The notes beneath the pieces are model-generated. The model did not search any database, was not told where the DNA came from, and worked only from the letters and a program-made list of their open reading frames with translations. 57,745 nt of DNA from Paraglaciecola hydrolytica (GTDB taxonomy: Bacteria; Pseudomonadota; Gammaproteobacteria; Enterobacterales; Alteromonadaceae). The stretch spans positions 508,541 through 566,285 of the forward strand of contig NZ_LSNE01000003.1 in assembly GCF_001565895.1 (NCBI RefSeq). Reading direction: 5' to 3'. A program made the translations under genes and the position numbers. Positions within the stretch are counted from its first letter, which is position 1. Every line of letters starts with the position of its first letter. Shown piece by piece: positions 56,852-57,745 of this stretch.

Positions 56852-57745
56852 GTGCATATTCGCTATTTAAAAAACTTAAGCTTCTTTTGGTTGTATCTTG
56901 CATTAAGCACTTGCTTAGTTTTGCCTGCCCATGCTTTAAACTCAGAATTTCAAAATTTCTCTATGGCTCAAGGCCTCTCGCAAAGTACAGTTTCAGACAT
57001 AATTGAAGATAAACGTGGTTTTATGTGGTTCGCCACTTTCAATGGTTTGAACCGCTTTGATGGTTATGAATTCAAACAATATCTACATACCCCCAAGATC
57101 AAAGGTTCTCTTCCAGACAATCTTATTAAACAATTAATTTTAGATAGTGAAGGTAATCTTTGGATTGGTACACTTTCAGGTCTTGCCCGATACGATGAAA
57201 AATTAGATATTTTTATTACATACAACAGATCCAACAGTTCATTACAAAACAACGACATACTTACCCTAGCTCTAAATGCCATGGGCCAATTGCTTGTTGC
57301 AGATGATAAAAACCTCTATTTGTATGAAGCTCAAACTGATACGTTTGTTGTCATGCAAACAATTGGAGCCTCCTTACCACCAGAAATAAAATTTATATTC
57401 AGTGAAAAAGATAAAACATGGATTGGTAGTTTAGGTCACGGAATTTTCATTTTAGATAACCAAACTAATTATTTATATAGCTTAAAAGATACAAATCCTT
57501 GGAATGTGAAGGTAAGTGCAACACATCTTTTTGATTTACTAAAAACAGGTTCCACTTACTGGCTCGCAACTAATTTAGGTGCCTATAAATATCAAAGTGA
57601 TAATTTTGAATTAACTCACATTGATACTAACTCTCGACCAGCCATTGTGGGAGGTGAAGTCAGGAGTTTGGCAGAAGATCATTTAGGTAGAATTTGGTTT
57701 GCAACTACCATGGGGCTGAGTGTATTGGACCCTAAAGATGAGTCT
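56852..57745 (+). CDS. Two-component-type beta-propeller sensor, 5' part
   Basis: The frame is open for 298 codons from a GTG at 56852 to the window end. A signal peptide (FFWLYLALSTCLVLPAHA, cleavage before LNS) leads into Reg_prop propeller blades: GLSQSTVSDIIEDKRGFMWFAT (in parts), NGLNRFDGYEFKQY, GNLWIGTLSGLARYD, and GRIWFATTMGLSVLDP. Full-length members have 14 blades, a Y_Y_Y domain, a transmembrane helix and a kinase or GGDEF output, none of which is in view. The M16 gene ends 178 bases upstream, a gap in which I see nothing definite. Confidence 0.85.
   Translation, partial: MHIRYLKNLSFFWLYLALSTCLVLPAHALNSEFQNFSMAQGLSQSTVSDIIEDKRGFMWFATFNGLNRFDGYEFKQYLHTPKIKGSLPDNLIKQLILDSEGNLWIGTLSGLARYDEKLDIFITYNRSNSSLQNNDILTLALNAMGQLLVADDKNLYLYEAQTDTFVVMQTIGASLPPEIKFIFSEKDKTWIGSLGHGIFILDNQTNYLYSLKDTNPWNVKVSATHLFDLLKTGSTYWLATNLGAYKYQSDNFELTHIDTNSRPAIVGGEVRSLAEDHLGRIWFATTMGLSVLDPKDES

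Overview
The window reads as a contiguous chromosomal segment of a marine gammaproteobacterium of the Alteromonadales (Alteromonas / Paraglaciecola / Glaciecola-like). The protein sequences resemble enterobacterial orthologues closely. The genome is moderately AT-rich, and several gene neighbourhoods match E. coli order with lineage-specific gaps and insertions: icd|rluE-mnmA-hflD-purB-..-roxA, ratA-rnfH, smpB, ssrA, ffh|ypjD-corB, and ppsA|ppsR. No transposase, integrase, CRISPR array, tRNA or rRNA gene is visible. The one RNA gene is tmRNA. Genus is inferred from overall likeness only.

Layout. 1-9.9 kb: the 3' end of cspD, a convergent monomeric isocitrate dehydrogenase, then rluE, mnmA, hflD and purB, a membrane adenylate cyclase (in the slot where E. 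coli has phoPQ), the ribosomal oxygenase roxA and a GNAT acetyltransferase. 10-16 kb: quinone-linked D-lactate dehydrogenase, a small membrane protein, and PEP synthase with its divergent bifunctional regulator ppsR. 16-22 kb: an EAL-HDOD protein divergent from a soluble hybrid histidine kinase and a two-receiver response regulator, then a DUF2461 protein. 22-23 kb: ratA-rnfH.

23.3-31.6 kb is the most interesting block. An ECF sigma factor and a ChrR-type zinc anti-sigma factor are followed by a TudS-like DUF523/DUF1722 protein. A tightly overlapping operon comes next: NTF2-like protein, SDR, FAD oxidoreductase, DUF1365, a CFA-synthase-like methyltransferase, DUF2878, a chalcone-isomerase-like protein and a DUF3833 lipoprotein. 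Two near-identical promoter-like sites (TGATCC-N16-CGTAT) precede the sigma gene and the operon. This suggests a self-activated envelope-lipid response, probably to singlet oxygen or another photo-oxidative stress. The methyltransferase lacks two residues expected of a classical cyclopropane synthase. The block lies between ratA and smpB, which are adjacent in E. coli.

31.6-38.4 kb: smpB (apparently with a leaderless promoter), an APC permease plus dimethylargininase pair, ssrA, a tandem-HU DNA-binding protein with a possible frameshift near its start, a membrane-anchored FMN glutamate-synthase-like enzyme, and a pentapeptide-repeat potassium channel. 38.4-49 kb, minus strand: a 1499-residue membrane PAS/coiled-coil protein with 74-residue internal repeats, and an OMF-MFP-RND efflux operon. 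49-57.7 kb: ffh, ypjD, corB, a small coiled-coil protein, sixA, an M16 metallopeptidase, and the 5' part of a two-component-type beta-propeller sensor cut by the window end.

Non-coding structure is rich. There is a 185-bp element with 23-bp terminal inverted repeats, four copies of a dispersed TATACC...TTGAAAyTGCA repeat, a tandem repeat running out of the rluE stop region, a strong terminator sitting directly on the cyclase ribosome-binding site, and a large multi-arm palindrome after corB.
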